Counted from the stretch's first letter, positions 1-8,857 are shown. The stretch is 64,000 nucleotides of DNA from Arthrobacter sp. DNA4 (GCF_024362385.1 NZ_CP101466.1:2418001-2482000), one strand, 5' to 3'. The notes: a model not told the origin generated them from the letters alone. A program made the numbers and translations.

Positions 1-354
1 CTTGACGTGCGCTTTGATAAAGACAATGGGCCCGGTGGTTTGAACAGCGGTTTCGCCACGTAATTGTCCTGGGATGCAGGCGTAACTGTCCCGAACTGCA
101 GGGCGTAGATGGCATACGTCCTGCCCCGCTCGGGAACTCTTTCCATTGCGCCGATAATCTACATTATGTCAAGTGATGTTCCGAAGACCCTGGAAGGGAG
201 CCATTACGACCCGATCCCCCGACCGCCGGATACGATGCGTGCAGCAATGGCCCCGAACCAAACGCTCCTGTTCCTGGCCTTGATTCCTGACGGCAGCGCA
301 GTCATTGCTGCTGGAAAGGAGGCCGCCATGCCTTGGCAGGAGACCTCATGGTGG
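1..354. other. left-edge stretch without a convincing gene
   Basis: I see no recognisable gene here. A + strand frame from 166 is open to 492, but its composition is not protein-like and it overlaps a better small ORF on the other strand. There is an AAAGGAGG-type ribosome site at about 315-322 ahead of the ATG at 328. A 54-codon ORF there is therefore possible but unsupported. Confidence 0.3.
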
Positions 355-504
355 TCAATGACGCCTTTGCATCGACGCGCCGACGACAGCTCCGACTCCG
401 AGCCCCAGCGCAAAGCCCCAGAACGGTGTGTGGAAAATCGCCAGCCCCAGGCTGATTCCCAAGGCGGCGCCCACCAGGCTGCAAATCCATAAGGCTTTGT
501 TCAC
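355..504 (-). CDS. small hydrophobic membrane protein (49 aa), function unknown
   Basis: A GTG-started ORF of 49 residues, with a GGAG ribosome site about 5 nt upstream of the start. The product is almost entirely hydrophobic and glycine/alanine-rich. It has two likely membrane-spanning stretches (about residues 5-24 and 28-44) separated by a short His-Thr-Pro-Phe-Trp turn, and it ends in a basic Arg-Arg-His tail. That is the usual architecture of a two-helix inner-membrane miniprotein. I recognise no family. A competing 54-codon ORF on the other strand (from 328, with a good ribosome site) is less protein-like, but I cannot exclude it. Confidence 0.45.
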   Translation of the reverse strand: MNKALWICSLVGAALGISLGLAIFHTPFWGFALGLGVGAVVGASMQRRH

Positions 505-773
505 GATCTCTCCGTTATGACCGGGGTGGGCTCAACTACTGCAGCGACCTTACTTCATCCCTATCCGCCACGTGACCAAAAACGGGGAGATCCACATCGA
601 AGTTGGGTAGCTCCCACCCATGCGCCAACGGCCTTGCGCGTCTTAACCTTTTGGACATGGCGGCAGGCCCACCCGGTCCGTCGCGGGCGCACGATGGGGC
701 GGTCCCTGGATCCTCCTTTGGTCATGCAGACGGCGGCGGCGCCCGGTACTCCTTTTACTTCCCAGGACACCCC

Positions 774-1070
774 ATGCGCGAACTCCCCCGCCCCCACACC
801 TGCCCGCATTCCACGGTCACCTGCCCGGCTTGCCGTTCCGAGATGCGCGACGAAGCCCTGCGGCAGGCTCCCGGCAGACCCATTATTCTGCTGCGCCCCG
901 CACCCGTCACGGTGCGTTCCATGCCGGCAAACGCTTTGGCCTATACCGTGACCGATGTCCTCATTGAGTGGGACGCGGAATCGGATTACCACCTGCGGTG
1001 GGAGGCAAGTTGGCTTGTCCACCGGGTGCAGGCGGCACCCGACGACAGCCACCTCCAGGAAGCAGTCTGA
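774..1070 (+). CDS. hypothetical protein (98 aa)
   Basis: A short ORF starting at ATG 774 with AGGA about 6 nt upstream. The frame is open further upstream to 603, but that part is low-complexity and has no ribosome site. Residues 9-21 hold Cys-Pro-His followed by Cys-Pro-Ala-Cys, a possible metal-binding knuckle. The C-terminal half is rich in Trp, Asp and Glu. I do not recognise the family. It lies 76 bp upstream of the DUF3054 gene on the same strand. Confidence 0.45.
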   Translation: MRELPRPHTCPHSTVTCPACRSEMRDEALRQAPGRPIILLRPAPVTVRSMPANALAYTVTDVLIEWDAESDYHLRWEASWLVHRVQAAPDDSHLQEAV

Positions 1071-1146
1071 CCGCCCGCTCCCCCGCCGCGGGCACCCGGA
1101 CATCCGCACACGCCCGCCCCCCCCGTCGGCGGCTAAGCTCGAAGCC

Positions 1147-1557
1147 ATGAGTTCGTTGAAAACCAAGCCTGCACAGACATCACCGGCACGGGCAGCAGTG
1201 GTGGCGGCAGCGGTGGATATGGTGCTGATCCTCGTTTTCGCCGCGATTGGCCGCGATGCACACCACCGTGAGGAGCCTATCCTTGGTGTGCTGTTGACTG
1301 CCTGGCCGTTCCTCGCGGGCGCGGCCGCCGGATGGATGATCGCCCGCGTATGGCGCAGCCCCTTCTCCATCACCCGGGCAGGCGTTCCAGTCTGGCTCGG
1401 AAGCCTGGTGGGCGGCATGCTCCTGCGGGCGCTGACCGGGCAGACAGTTGTCCTCCCCTTCATCATCGTTGCCACGCTGGCCCTGGCCGTATTCCTTGTG
1501 GGCTACCGCCTCCTGCTGGCAGGCGCCGCACGCCTCCGCCGCCGGTCGGGCAGATAG
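1147..1557 (+). CDS. DUF3054 family membrane protein
   Basis: A 136-residue integral membrane protein with four hydrophobic segments (about 18-38, 49-71, 80-97 and 104-125). Between the first two lies the Arg-Asp-Ala-His-His-Arg-Glu-Glu stretch typical of DUF3054. The basic C-terminus would sit in the cytoplasm. Start chosen at ATG 1147; the frame is open upstream but reads as non-coding. DUF3054 proteins are common in actinobacteria and their function is unknown. Confidence 0.8.
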   Translation: MSSLKTKPAQTSPARAAVVAAAVDMVLILVFAAIGRDAHHREEPILGVLLTAWPFLAGAAAGWMIARVWRSPFSITRAGVPVWLGSLVGGMLLRALTGQTVVLPFIIVATLALAVFLVGYRLLLAGAARLRRRSGR

Positions 1558-1677
1558 CGGGCAGCAGAAGTCGGGCGAACGGGTGGCGGCAGGGAAACGG
1601 CACCCGTGTAATAGGCTGGCTGGAGAGAAAAGCCTGCCGTGCCCCAGTGCGGCGGCACCGATTGAAGGGGTTCAAAC

Positions 1678-1959
1678 GTGGTTACCGCATTTGTTCTGAT
1701 CAAGACCGACGCCGCCCGCATTCCGGAGACGGCGGAAGAAATTTCGGCCATTGAAGGCATCAGCGAAGTGTATTCCGTCACCGGCGAATGGGACCTCATT
1801 GCGGTAGCCAGGGTCCGCAGGCATGAAGACCTCGCGGACGTCATCGCGGACAGGCTCTCGAAAGTTCCCGCCGTGGTCCACACCACGACCCACATCGCAT
1901 TCCGGGCGTACTCACAGCACGACCTCGACGCTGCCTTTTCGCTGGGTTTCGAACAGTAA
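1678..1959 (+). CDS. stand-alone Lrp/AsnC ligand-binding (RAM) domain protein
   Basis: A 93-residue protein that is only the C-terminal effector-binding half of an Lrp/AsnC regulator. It shows the beta-alpha-beta-beta-alpha-beta pattern of the RAM fold and the Val-Thr-Gly-Glu-Trp-Asp stretch near residue 36. There is no helix-turn-helix. Start is GTG 1678 with an AAGGGG ribosome site. Stand-alone RAM domains are thought to sense small molecules, often amino acids, or to modulate full-length Lrp proteins. It converges on trpD with only 17 bp between the stops. A regulatory link to tryptophan synthesis is possible but not shown. Confidence 0.8.
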   Translation: MVTAFVLIKTDAARIPETAEEISAIEGISEVYSVTGEWDLIAVARVRRHEDLADVIADRLSKVPAVVHTTTHIAFRAYSQHDLDAAFSLGFEQ

Positions 1960-1976
1960 AACCCCCAACCCGGCCG

Positions 1977-3032
1977 TCAGGCGCGGGAGAGGGACACCCA
2001 ACGGTCCAGGACGGCAGCGGCAGCACCGGAGTCAATCGAATCCGCAGCACGGGCGAAGGCTTCCTGCATCCGTGTCAGGAACGGGCCCTCTGCTTCAAGG
2101 TCGAACGCAACAAGGCCGGCCGCGGCGTTCACCAGGACTGCATCCCGGGCCGGACCTTTGCTGCCAGCGAGGACGTCGCGGACAACTCCAGCGTTGGCCG
2201 CCGCATTGCCGCCGCGAAGCTGTTCAACAGTGGCCAGGCTGATGCCAAGGTCCTGTGGCGAGAAGTGCAGTTCATTGACGGCTCCGTGACGGATTTCCCA
2301 CACGGTTGATGGGCCAGTGGTGGTCAGCTCGTCCAGGCCGTCGTTGCCACGGAAGACCAGGCCCCTGCTCCCCCGGCGGGCCAGGACGCCGGCCACCAGC
2401 GGCGCCATCCGCGCATTCGCAACGCCCACCGCCGAAGCCTGTACATTGGCGGGATTGGTCAGGGGGCCCAGGAAATTGAACGCGGTCGGCACTGCCAGTT
2501 CCCGCCGGGGCACGGCGGTGTGGCGGAATGACGGGTGGAACACCTGCGCGAAGCAGAACGTTATTCCCGCCTCCTCAGCGTTCCGGGCCACCCGCGCGAT
2601 AGGCAGGTCAAGCCGGACACCTAGCGCTTCAAGAACGTCAGCAGACCCGGACGACGACGACGACGCCCGGTTCCCGTGCTTGACCACCTTCGCGCCGGCC
2701 CCGGCAGCGACCAGGGCGGCCATCGTGGAGATGTTGATGGTGTTAAGTTGGTCACCACCTGTGCCGACGATGTCCAGTTTTTCCCCGGTGATTGTCACGG
2801 GGTTGGCGTGGGCGAGCATCGCCTCAACCAGGCCGGAAAGCTCGTCCACCGTCTCGCCTTTGGCGCTGAGGGCCACAAGGAATCCGGCAATCTGCGCTGG
2901 CGTGGCTTCACCGGACATGATGGTGTCCATGGCCCAGGAGGTGTTCTCCGCAGTGAGGTCATTGCCCTTGATCAGGGCCGAGATCAACCGGGGCCAGGTG
3001 TTGCCGGACGCTGTAGTTGCCTGAGAAGTCAC
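1977..3032 (-). CDS. trpD: anthranilate phosphoribosyltransferase
   Basis: TrpD joins anthranilate and PRPP to give phosphoribosyl-anthranilate in tryptophan synthesis. The 351 residues are full length. The glycine-rich PRPP/pyrophosphate loop Gly-Thr-Gly-Gly-Asp is at 90-94 and the Lys-His-Gly-Asn-Arg anthranilate-site motif is at 118-122, followed by a serine run. A conserved Asp/Glu-rich Mg-binding segment lies near residue 245. No other trp gene is in the window, so trpD stands apart from the rest of the pathway here. It is divergent from ctaE, with about 150 bp between the two starts. Confidence 0.97.
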   Translation of the reverse strand: MTSQATTASGNTWPRLISALIKGNDLTAENTSWAMDTIMSGEATPAQIAGFLVALSAKGETVDELSGLVEAMLAHANPVTITGEKLDIVGTGGDQLNTINISTMAALVAAGAGAKVVKHGNRASSSSSGSADVLEALGVRLDLPIARVARNAEEAGITFCFAQVFHPSFRHTAVPRRELAVPTAFNFLGPLTNPANVQASAVGVANARMAPLVAGVLARRGSRGLVFRGNDGLDELTTTGPSTVWEIRHGAVNELHFSPQDLGISLATVEQLRGGNAAANAGVVRDVLAGSKGPARDAVLVNAAAGLVAFDLEAEGPFLTRMQEAFARAADSIDSGAAAAVLDRWVSLSRA

Positions 3033-3144
3033 GTGCTGATGCTATCGACCGACGGCGGCCACTGACCAATGTGAACGGTTGCAGGAACTTTTCAGGGCGA
3101 TTTCGCGTCTTTGTAGAAAAAGTCCTCCGAAAAGGCGGTTTGCG

Positions 3145-3180
3145 TTGGGCAGCACGGACTTTTACAGACATAATGTCTAT
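3145..3180 (+). promoter_or_regulatory. candidate leaderless promoter of ctaE
   Basis: TTGGGC (3145-3150) and CATAAT (3169-3174) are separated by 18 nt. The -10 box is 6 nt from the GTG start of ctaE at 3181, so the transcript would begin at or next to the start codon. No Shine-Dalgarno sequence is visible, which fits leaderless initiation. Confidence 0.5.
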
Positions 3181-3819
3181 GTGACATCTGCGACCCATGC
3201 CCCCAGTACCCCGGCGCACCCCACGCTGAACCGCCCCAATATGGTTTCTGTCGGAACCGTTGTGTGGCTGTCCAGCGAGTTGATGTTCTTCGCCGGTCTC
3301 TTCGCCATGTACTTCACTCTGCGCTCCACCAGTGGGCAGATGTGGGCGGAAGAGACAGCCAAGCTCAACTTCCCCTTTGCGCTCGTAAACACGATCGTCC
3401 TCGTGGCCAGTTCCTTCACTTGCCAGATGGGCGTCTTCGCCGCAGAGCGGCTGCAGCCGCGGCGCACCGGAGGTGCACTGCAGTTCGCCCGCTGGGGAAT
3501 GAACGAATGGTTCACCCTGACGTTCCTCATGGGCGCGTTCTTCGTTGCTTACCAGACCACCGAGTACGCAATGCTGGTTTCCGAGCACGTCTCGCTCTCC
3601 TCCAACGCTTATGGCTCGGCTTTCTACATGACCACCGGCTTCCACGGCCTCCACGTCATCGGCGGCCTGATTGCCTTCCTGCTCATCATGGGCCGGTCCT
3701 TCGCCGCGAAGAAGTTCGGGCACTTCGAAGCAACGTCCGCGATCGTCACCTCTTACTACTGGCACTTCGTTGACGTCGTGTGGATCGGCCTCTTCCTGGT
3801 CATCTACGTACTCAAGTAG
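3181..3819 (+). CDS. ctaE: cytochrome c oxidase subunit III
   Basis: CtaE is the third core subunit of the aa3 oxidase in the cytoplasmic membrane. The 212 residues form five hydrophobic helices. Conserved features are [10 protein letters not shown] in helix I, the Thr-Gly-Phe-His-Gly-Leu-His-Val stretch, and the final [10 protein letters not shown] segment. The reading frame is open from 3079, but GTG 3181 gives the expected N-terminus and sits directly behind a -10 box. It is the first gene of the ctaE-qcrCAB unit, so an oxidase subunit is co-transcribed with the bc1 complex. This arrangement is typical of actinobacteria, where complexes III and IV form one supercomplex. Confidence 0.96.
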   Translation: MTSATHAPSTPAHPTLNRPNMVSVGTVVWLSSELMFFAGLFAMYFTLRSTSGQMWAEETAKLNFPFALVNTIVLVASSFTCQMGVFAAERLQPRRTGGALQFARWGMNEWFTLTFLMGAFFVAYQTTEYAMLVSEHVSLSSNAYGSAFYMTTGFHGLHVIGGLIAFLLIMGRSFAAKKFGHFEATSAIVTSYYWHFVDVVWIGLFLVIYVLK

Positions 3820-3905
3820 CCAGCTTTGATTCTTTTTCTACAAGAGGCAGAATTTCAGGTAGCGGCTCCCGGAGCCGTCGCAGGATCGAATAAAGGAACC
3901 ACCAC

Positions 3906-4694
3906 GTGAAGGCACTCTCACAAAAGCGGCGTCACCCACTTGCAGCAATAGCGCTGCTCCTGATGGGGCTCCTCATCACGGGTGGGCTGTACGCCGTGGC
4001 AACCACCGTCAACCAGGCCAAGGCTTCGACCACCACGTTCAGCGCAAGCGACACAGAGGAGGGCGGCAAGCTCTTCGCCGCCAACTGCGCCACCTGCCAC
4101 GGCATGGGTGCCAGTGGTTCCAAGGACGGACCCTCGCTGGTGGGTGTCGGTGCAGCCGCTGTTGATTTCCAGGTGGGCACCGGCCGCATGCCGATGCAGA
4201 TGAACGGCCCCCAGGCCATGAAGAAGCCCGTCCAGTTCAACGACGAGCAGACCCACCAGCTTGCAGCCTACGTCGCCTCCCTGGGAGTAAGCCCGGCAGT
4301 TCCTGCGGAAGACCTGACAAACGGCGGCGGCGATGCAGCCGCAGGCGGTGAGCTCTTCCGGACCAACTGCGCTATGTGCCACAACGCCGCCGCTGCCGGT
4401 GGCGCGCTGACCCGCGGCAAGTTCGCGCCCGCGCTTGCCGATGTATCCGGCAAGCACATCTACGAGGCCATGGCCACGGGTCCGCAGAACATGCCGGTCT
4501 TCAACGACGCCAACATCACTCCTGAAGGCAAGAAGGACATCATCACCTTCCTGAAGCAGATCGAGACCACCGGTTCACCGGGCGGTGCCGACCTTGGCTC
4601 GCTGGGTCCGGTTGCTGAAGGCCTGTTCGTTTGGGTTGCCGGTCTTGGCGTCATCATCGCCTTCACCATCTGGCTCACCTCCAGGACGTCCTGA
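3906..4694 (+). CDS. qcrC: diheme cytochrome c subunit of the bc1 complex
   Basis: QcrC is the actinobacterial cytochrome cc subunit that passes electrons from the bc1 complex straight to cytochrome oxidase, replacing a soluble cytochrome c. The 262 residues contain an N-terminal membrane anchor (about 12-32), two cytochrome c domains with CxxCH heme sites at 61-65 and 155-159, and a C-terminal membrane helix (about 238-258). Start is GTG 3906, preceded by AAAGGAAC. It lies 86 bp downstream of ctaE and is the first qcr gene. Confidence 0.97.
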   Translation: MKALSQKRRHPLAAIALLLMGLLITGGLYAVATTVNQAKASTTTFSASDTEEGGKLFAANCATCHGMGASGSKDGPSLVGVGAAAVDFQVGTGRMPMQMNGPQAMKKPVQFNDEQTHQLAAYVASLGVSPAVPAEDLTNGGGDAAAGGELFRTNCAMCHNAAAAGGALTRGKFAPALADVSGKHIYEAMATGPQNMPVFNDANITPEGKKDIITFLKQIETTGSPGGADLGSLGPVAEGLFVWVAGLGVIIAFTIWLTSRTS

Positions 4695-4792
4695 CGTTCC
4701 GCAGGAACACACAACTTCTGCTGCCCAGTCAGCAGCTTGAAATTAGAAACTAACCCGGCAACTGCCGGGACGAGAGAAGGATGAGGCGAATT

Positions 4793-5863
4793 ATGGGCAA
4801 CCATAGTGACGGCAGTCCGAACCACTCGGGCACCGTAGCTACGGCTGGTCAGAATGAGGTGGAGAAGTTCCAGGATCCTGGAATTCCCCCGCATCGTTTG
4901 CGCCTGGCTGACACGGACCCGAAGGCCGCAAAGCGGGCAGAACGGCAGGTCGCCTTACTATTTGGCATTTCTGTTGTTGGAACCCTGATCTTCCTGGTGG
5001 CGTACTTCGCCATTGATCTGGGTGATGACTCCAGCATCGCCACCATCCGGCTCCAGAACGCCCTGCTCGGCGTTGGCACTGCCTTCGCAATGCTGGGTAT
5101 CGGTACCGGTATCGTGCACTGGGCCAAGGCCCTGATGCCTGACCACGAAGTCTCCGAGGAACGCCACGCCATCCGTTACGAAGAGGACCGCCAGGCTGCG
5201 GTGCGCATCGTTGACGATATCGTGGAAGAGACCGGCATCAAGCGCCGCCCGCTGATCCGCAACACCCTCCTGGGTGCGGTCGCACTTGCCCCGCTTCCCG
5301 CCGTCGCCATCTTCGGTGACCTCGGACCCCGCCCTGACGACAAGCTCGCACACACCATGTGGGCTCCCCAGGACGGAAAGCGCAAACGCCTTACCCGCGA
5401 CCCCGATGGAACCCCCATCAAGGCCTCGGACGTCACCATCGGTTCTGCCTTCCATGTGATTCCTGAGGGCCTGAACGAACTGCAGGAGGGCAAGCTCAAC
5501 GAAAAAGCAAAGTCCGTTGTGCTCCTCATGCGCCTCGATCCCGCATCGCTGAACCCCTCCAAGGGCCGCGAAGAGTGGGGTTACAACGGAATCGTTGCCT
5601 ACTCGAAGATCTGCACCCACGTTGGCTGCCCCGTTGCTCTGTACGAGCAGCAGACGCACCACCTGCTGTGCCCGTGCCACCAGTCCACCTTCGACCTCAC
5701 GCAAGAGTGCAAGGTGATCTTCGGCCCCGCCAGCCGTCCTCTCCCCCAGCTGCCCATCGCAGTTGATGACGAGGGCTACCTCGTCGCTACAAGCGACTTC
5801 CATGAACCCGTTGGACCTAGCTACTGGGAGCGTGCTGAGCATGAGCGCAACATCAACAGCTGA
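4793..5863 (+). CDS. qcrA: Rieske iron-sulfur subunit of the bc1 complex
   Basis: QcrA carries the 2Fe-2S cluster that takes electrons from menaquinol. The N-terminal part has three membrane helices (about 52-74, 88-110 and 157-176), as in other actinobacterial QcrA proteins, rather than the single anchor of proteobacteria. Rieske motifs are Cys274-Thr-His276-Val-Gly-Cys279 and Cys293-Pro-Cys295-His296, so all ligands are present. ATG 4793 is preferred over ATG 4781, because GAGG lies 6 nt ahead of the former and the latter has no properly spaced site. The 3' end overlaps qcrB by 23 bp. Confidence 0.96.
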   Translation: MGNHSDGSPNHSGTVATAGQNEVEKFQDPGIPPHRLRLADTDPKAAKRAERQVALLFGISVVGTLIFLVAYFAIDLGDDSSIATIRLQNALLGVGTAFAMLGIGTGIVHWAKALMPDHEVSEERHAIRYEEDRQAAVRIVDDIVEETGIKRRPLIRNTLLGAVALAPLPAVAIFGDLGPRPDDKLAHTMWAPQDGKRKRLTRDPDGTPIKASDVTIGSAFHVIPEGLNELQEGKLNEKAKSVVLLMRLDPASLNPSKGREEWGYNGIVAYSKICTHVGCPVALYEQQTHHLLCPCHQSTFDLTQECKVIFGPASRPLPQLPIAVDDEGYLVATSDFHEPVGPSYWERAEHERNINS

Positions 5864-7511
5864 GCCGGCTTTCGTCGCCAAAACCAAGACAGGCCGGATC
5901 ACCGACTTCGTCGATTCACGTGTTGGCGGCTCCGGGATCCTCCGCGAGTTCGGCCGCAAAGTCTTCCCCGACCACTGGTCATTCATGTTCGGCGAAGTTG
6001 CGCTCTACTCGTTCGTCATACTGCTGCTGTCCGGAACGTTCCTGACGTTCTTCTTTGATCCGTCCATGGCGGAGACTCACTACGACGGCGGCTACATTCC
6101 CCTCAAGGGAGTGGAAATGTCGGTGGCGTACAGCTCCTCGCTGAACATCTCCTTCGACATCCGCGGCGGACTGTTCATGCGCCAGGTGCACCACTGGGCA
6201 GCCCTGCTGTTCGTGGCATCGATCGCAGTCCACATGCTGAGGGTCTTCTTCACCGGCGCATTCCGCCGCCCGCGTGAAATGAACTGGGTGGTGGGCAGCG
6301 TCCTGCTGATCCTGGCCATGGCCGCAGGCTTCACCGGGTACTCGCTGCCCGATGACCTCCTGTCCGGCAACGGCCTGCGCATCATCGACGGCGTCATCAA
6401 GTCCATCCCGGTCATCGGAACGTACATCTCGTTCTTCCTGTTCGGCGGGGAATTCCCCGGCACGGCCATCATCAGCCGCCTCTACATGCTGCACATCCTG
6501 CTGGTGCCGGCGTTGATCCTGCTGATGATCGTCCTCCACCTGTTCATGGTCGTGGTGCACAAGCACACGCAGTACCCCGGTCCCGGCCGCAACGACAACA
6601 ATGTTGTCGGTTACCCCCTGGGTCCCGTTTACGCAGCGAAGGCCGGTGGATTCTTCTTCATCGTCTTCGGCGTGATCGCCCTGATGGCGGCATTCTTCAC
6701 CATCAACCCGATCTGGAACTACGGTCCGTATGACCCCTCCCCTGTGTCGGCCGGTACCCAGCCCGACTGGTACATCGGTTTCGTCGACGGCGCCCTGCGA
6801 CTCATGCCCGGAACGCTCGGCAACTGGCACGTGGAACAGGTCTTCTTCGGTCACGTATTCACGTTCAACGTCCTCCTCCCCGCCCTGGTCCCCGCCGGCA
6901 TCCTGTTCACCGTGATGTTCACCTACCCGTGGATCGAACGCTGGATCACCAAGGATGACCGCGAGCACCACGTCCTGGACCGCCCGCGCAACGCCCCGAC
7001 CCGTACGGGCATCGGTGTTGCCGGATTCATCTGGTACTGCGTGATGTGGGCAGCTGCAGGTTCCGACCTCATTGCCACGCACTTCCACGTGTCCCTGAAC
7101 GACGTTACGTACTGGCTCCGTGCCCTGTTCTTCGTCGGACCGATCATCGGCTTCATCGTTGCCAAGCGTGTTGCCCTTGCACTGCAGCGCAAGGACCGGG
7201 AAATCGCCCTTCACGGCCGCGAGACCGGCCGTATCGTCAGGCTCCCGCACGGCGAATTCATCGAGGTGCACGCCCCGCTGGATGAGTACAAGCGGTACAA
7301 GCTTGTTGGCTTCGAATCACCCGAGGTCATCCCGGCCCTGCCCAACGAGCACGGTGTGGTGACCCGCAAGGAGAAGCGCCGCGCGTTCCTCTCCCGCTGG
7401 TTCTTCGAGGACCGCGTCGCTCCTGCTACGCCTGCAGAGCTTGAAGCAGCCCATGGCCACGGCCACGAGGCAGTTGAAGCAGCAGAGGGTTCCAAGAGCC
7501 TGACGCACTAA
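5841..7511 (+). CDS. qcrB: cytochrome b subunit of the bc1 complex
   Basis: QcrB is the menaquinol-oxidising cytochrome b. The 556 residues give about eight to nine membrane helices. Heme-ligand histidines sit in the His117-His118-Trp / His131 pair and in a second pair within the Tyr-Met-Leu-His-Ile to Leu-His-Leu-Phe helix. Start at ATG 5841 lies inside the qcrA end and gives the usual N-terminus; the longer upstream frame is only qcrA read out of phase. The C-terminal tail is hydrophilic and His/Glu-rich. It is the last gene of the ctaE-qcrCAB unit, which ends at a strong hairpin. Confidence 0.97.
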   Translation: MSATSTAEPAFVAKTKTGRITDFVDSRVGGSGILREFGRKVFPDHWSFMFGEVALYSFVILLLSGTFLTFFFDPSMAETHYDGGYIPLKGVEMSVAYSSSLNISFDIRGGLFMRQVHHWAALLFVASIAVHMLRVFFTGAFRRPREMNWVVGSVLLILAMAAGFTGYSLPDDLLSGNGLRIIDGVIKSIPVIGTYISFFLFGGEFPGTAIISRLYMLHILLVPALILLMIVLHLFMVVVHKHTQYPGPGRNDNNVVGYPLGPVYAAKAGGFFFIVFGVIALMAAFFTINPIWNYGPYDPSPVSAGTQPDWYIGFVDGALRLMPGTLGNWHVEQVFFGHVFTFNVLLPALVPAGILFTVMFTYPWIERWITKDDREHHVLDRPRNAPTRTGIGVAGFIWYCVMWAAAGSDLIATHFHVSLNDVTYWLRALFFVGPIIGFIVAKRVALALQRKDREIALHGRETGRIVRLPHGEFIEVHAPLDEYKRYKLVGFESPEVIPALPNEHGVVTRKEKRRAFLSRWFFEDRVAPATPAELEAAHGHGHEAVEAAEGSKSLTH

Positions 7512-7525
7512 GCAACGGTTGATAA

Positions 7526-7560
7526 AGGAAAGGCCCGATCCATAGGATCGGGCCTTTCCT
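7526..7560. terminator. bidirectional terminator, qcrB / GntR gene
   Basis: A perfect 16-bp stem (7526-7541 with 7545-7560) around a 3-nt loop, with A-rich and T-rich bases at the stem ends. It sits between the convergent ends of qcrB and the GntR-family gene, so it can serve both. Confidence 0.85.
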
Positions 7561-7621
7561 GTCTCAAGAGTTCTCCTGCCTGCGCCGCCGACAACCCACA
7601 GCTGTGACGGCCGGGGTGCTG

Positions 7622-8392
7622 TCAGTGGTTGCGGGCGCGCCGGGCTCCCGGTCGCTGCAGTGGTACCCACAGCTTGTACCGGTCGGCCCTGTAGTAGGAC
7701 ACGGAATAGTCAACCATCGCCCTTGCCACAAACGCGTGCCGCTGGATCTTCAGCAAGGGCGCACCCACCTCCACGTTGAGCAGGCGTGCCGTTGACGGGG
7801 AGGCGGCGGTCGCCTCGATCATGTCCTCGCCCCACTCCATCACCAGGCCAAACTGTTCGCTCAGGACGTTATAGAGCGACGTGGGCGGCTCGCCGTCGAG
7901 CAGGCCCGGGACGCGGTGGGCCGGGATGAAGTTCTCGTCCACGCTCATCGGTTCCCCGTCAGCCAGCAGGAGCCTGCGGAACCGGACCAGGGGTGTGCCC
8001 TCGTCCAGCTGGAGTTCGCGGGCCAGGAAGGCGCTGGCGCCGATTTGCTCAAAGCTCAGCACCTTGGCAGCAGGCACCATGCCGCGCCTTTGCATCTCTT
8101 CACTGTAGGACGTGAGCTTCACCTGAAGGTCGAGTTTCGGGCGCCGGACAAAGGTTCCCAGGCCCACTACGCGCTCGATGACCTCCTCCCCCACCAAGGC
8201 GTCGATGGCCTGCCGGACCGTCATCCTTGCCAGTCCGAACCGTTCGGCAAGGTCGCGTTCTGATGGCAGCGCCGACCCGGGCGGGCATGACTGTGCGATG
8301 TAACTGCGCAGGATCTCCCGAAGTTGGACGTAGATGGCTGTTCCGCTGGTGCGGTCTATTTCACCCGTGATTGCCGTGGCGCCAGCTGCCAT
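7622..8392 (-). CDS. GntR/HutC-family regulator, DasR/NagR-like
   Basis: A 256-residue regulator with an N-terminal winged helix-turn-helix (about 15-80, containing Leu-Pro-Ser-Glu-Arg-Asp-Leu-Ala and Met-Thr-Val-Arg-Gln-Ala) and a C-terminal UTRA effector domain (about 95-245). Start is ATG 8392 with AGGAG 6 nt upstream; the frame is open further but lacks coding character. It is divergent from ptsH, and the shared upstream region carries a 16-bp palindrome very close to the dre operator of Streptomyces DasR. By analogy it would sense amino-sugar phosphates and control PTS and N-acetylglucosamine genes, including ptsH and itself. The DasR assignment is inference from context and operator. 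Confidence 0.85.
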   Translation of the reverse strand: MAAGATAITGEIDRTSGTAIYVQLREILRSYIAQSCPPGSALPSERDLAERFGLARMTVRQAIDALVGEEVIERVVGLGTFVRRPKLDLQVKLTSYSEEMQRRGMVPAAKVLSFEQIGASAFLARELQLDEGTPLVRFRRLLLADGEPMSVDENFIPAHRVPGLLDGEPPTSLYNVLSEQFGLVMEWGEDMIEATAASPSTARLLNVEVGAPLLKIQRHAFVARAMVDYSVSYYRADRYKLWVPLQRPGARRARNH

Positions 8393-8428
8393 GATTTTCT
8401 CCTGCCGTTGGTTTCCCTCAATTTTAGG

Positions 8429-8444
8429 ACGGTCTAGACCAGTC
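8429..8444. promoter_or_regulatory. dre-like operator (DasR-responsive element)
   Basis: GACGGTCTAGACCAGT contains the perfect palindrome GGTCTAGACC. Its last 13 bases equal the 3' part of the dre consensus ACTGGTCTAGACCAGT that I recall for DasR. It lies 37 bp upstream of the GntR start and about 105 bp upstream of ptsH. Confidence 0.7.
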
Positions 8445-8487
8445 CCGGGACGCCGGCGCTCTTTCGCCCGGCAGGCATGGCAACCGC

Positions 8488-8493
8488 TATATT
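8488..8493 (+). promoter_or_regulatory. candidate -10 box for ptsH
   Basis: TATATT stands out in GC-rich DNA 55 bp upstream of the ptsH start and 44 bp downstream of the dre-like site. No clear -35 box is visible at 16-18 nt. Confidence 0.35.
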
Positions 8494-8548
8494 GGGTCTG
8501 GAAATTTTGCCAGCAGACGGAGGGGCCGTCTTCCGAAAAGGAGTCCCT

Positions 8549-8842
8549 TTGCCAACACAGAAGGCCGTGGTGGCAGCGCCGGTAGGCCTGCATGCACGTT
8601 CCGCCGCGGTATTTGTCCGGGCTGTCACCGATACGGGGCTTCCCGTCACCATCAGCAAGGCGGGTGCGGCGAAGGTGGACGCCCGGTCCCTGCTCCAGGT
8701 GATGGCCGCCGACTTCGCGCAGGGGTGTGAGGTGGAGCTGTCGGTCAATGAAGCCGCTCTGGAGGACGTCCTGGGGCTTGAAACGGTTGAGGCGGCCCTC
8801 CGGGACCTTCGCGTACTCCTCGAGTCGCAGGGGGCTGGCTGA
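8549..8842 (+). CDS. ptsH: phosphocarrier protein HPr
   Basis: HPr relays phosphate from enzyme I to sugar-specific EIIA proteins. The 97 residues include the active-site block Gly-Leu-His15-Ala-Arg-Ser-Ala, with His15 as the phosphorylated residue. Ser47 lies at the position of the regulatory serine in Gram-positive HPr. I chose the TTG at 8549 because AAAGGAG lies just upstream and it gives the standard N-terminus; the upstream frame (ATG 8477) has no ribosome site. No enzyme I gene is in the window. The dre-like operator upstream suggests DasR-type control. Confidence 0.93.
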   Translation: MPTQKAVVAAPVGLHARSAAVFVRAVTDTGLPVTISKAGAAKVDARSLLQVMAADFAQGCEVELSVNEAALEDVLGLETVEAALRDLRVLLESQGAG

Positions 8843-8857
8843 AGGCCGTAAATACAC

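Noticed and set aside
561..1475. 304-codon minus-strand frame at the left end
   Set aside because: It covers the DUF3054 gene and its upstream DNA on the wrong strand, is Arg/Gly/Ala-rich, and has no start signal.
5979..7271. Long minus-strand open frame opposite qcrB
   Set aside because: It is a shadow of GC-rich coding sequence: repetitive Asp/Glu/His/Gln composition, no ribosome site, and qcrB is unambiguous.
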